This document shows positions 63,899 through 64,000 of a stretch of 64,000 nucleotides of DNA, piece after piece. Below the pieces are notes generated by a model that worked only from the letters and a program-made list of their open reading frames with translations, did not search any database and was not told where the DNA came from. The translations under genes were made by a program, and so were the position numbers. Each line of letters opens with the position of its first letter. Position 1 is the first letter of the stretch. Source of the stretch: Cellulomonas sp. KH9 (GTDB lineage: Bacteria; Actinomycetota; Actinomycetes; Actinomycetales; Cellulomonadaceae); NCBI RefSeq assembly GCF_900114185.1, contig NZ_FOSE01000001.1, positions 893,749 to 957,748 of the forward strand. The letters run 5' to 3'.

Positions 63899-64000
63899 TC
63901 ACTTCGCGAGGTCGGGCTGCTCCTCGAGCAGCTCCGTCAGCAGGGACAGGTCGAACAGGTCCTCGGCCTCCAGCTCGATGCCGGCCGCCGCGAGCGTCGT
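63899..64000 (-). CDS. ABC substrate-binding protein, C-terminus only
   Basis: The last 33 codons ([20 protein letters not shown] onward to DLAK and stop) of a gene that continues beyond the right edge. Position immediately upstream of the ATPase and the two permeases identifies it as the probable periplasmic receptor of the NitT/TauT-type importer. No ligand motif is visible in this fragment. Confidence 0.7.
   Translation of the reverse strand, partial: TTLAAAGIELEAEDLFDLSLLTELLEEQPDLAK

Overview
The window is very GC-rich, densely coded DNA with many GTG starts, mycothiol synthase (mshD), leaderless-looking starts and secreted CBM2-linked glycoside hydrolases (chitinase, beta-mannanase). 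Together these point to a polysaccharide-degrading actinobacterium, most likely Cellulomonas or a close relative. The genus is inferred from gene content; no rRNA, tRNA, phage, IS or CRISPR was seen.

Layout. 1-505: N-terminus of a secreted, probably lectin-bearing protein and its regulatory region. 506-7353: GDSL esterase with a TetR regulator, then an ABC-2 exporter coupled to a two-component system. 7390-8580: SnoaL-like protein and MerR regulator sharing one large palindrome. 8613-10961: apparent persulfide-response operon (CsoR/CstR-type repressor, small Cys protein, CoA-disulfide reductase-rhodanese). 11008-14959: frameshifted aldo/keto reductase, PGPGW membrane protein, ATP-grasp enzyme, DUF4232-like protein. 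14975-17553: OhrR-like regulator, alpha/beta hydrolase, alcohol dehydrogenase. 17659-19469: chitinase with operator, promoter and terminator. 19807-27592: AKR/TetR/ABC exporter, nucleotidyltransferase-like protein, endonuclease/exonuclease-fold protein, HesB-like protein, flavin oxidoreductase pair. 27662-31365: SipW/TasA-like export module beside a GGDEF-EAL protein. 31555-36768: MsrB, NERD-like protein, MarR, drug MFS, sugar MFS. 36911-43718: phosphate/polyphosphate block (DUF47-Pit; mshD-ppk-Nudix/phosphatase) with a structured RNA candidate. 43905-48256: monooxygenase, two 61-bp palindromic repeats, AbiEi/DUF559-like protein, beta-mannanase. 48579-52575: acetyl-CoA synthetase, membrane protein, formate/nitrite-type channel. 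52675-56638: CUT1 sugar ABC operon without its own ATPase. 56672-61315: malic enzyme, Nudix, Fic-like, HAD, MobA-like genes. 61308-64000: NitT/TauT-type ABC transporter running off the right edge.

How it fits together. Extracellular chitin and mannan hydrolysis, oligosaccharide uptake and central-carbon genes (acs, malic enzyme) form a saprophytic carbon programme. Thiol and redox genes (mshD, msrB, OhrR-like, persulfide operon) form a stress programme. Pit, Ppk and a Nudix-phosphatase handle phosphate. Most regulators sit beside their probable operators. At least sixteen start codons lie 6-8 nt downstream of a NANNNT box, so leaderless transcripts appear common.
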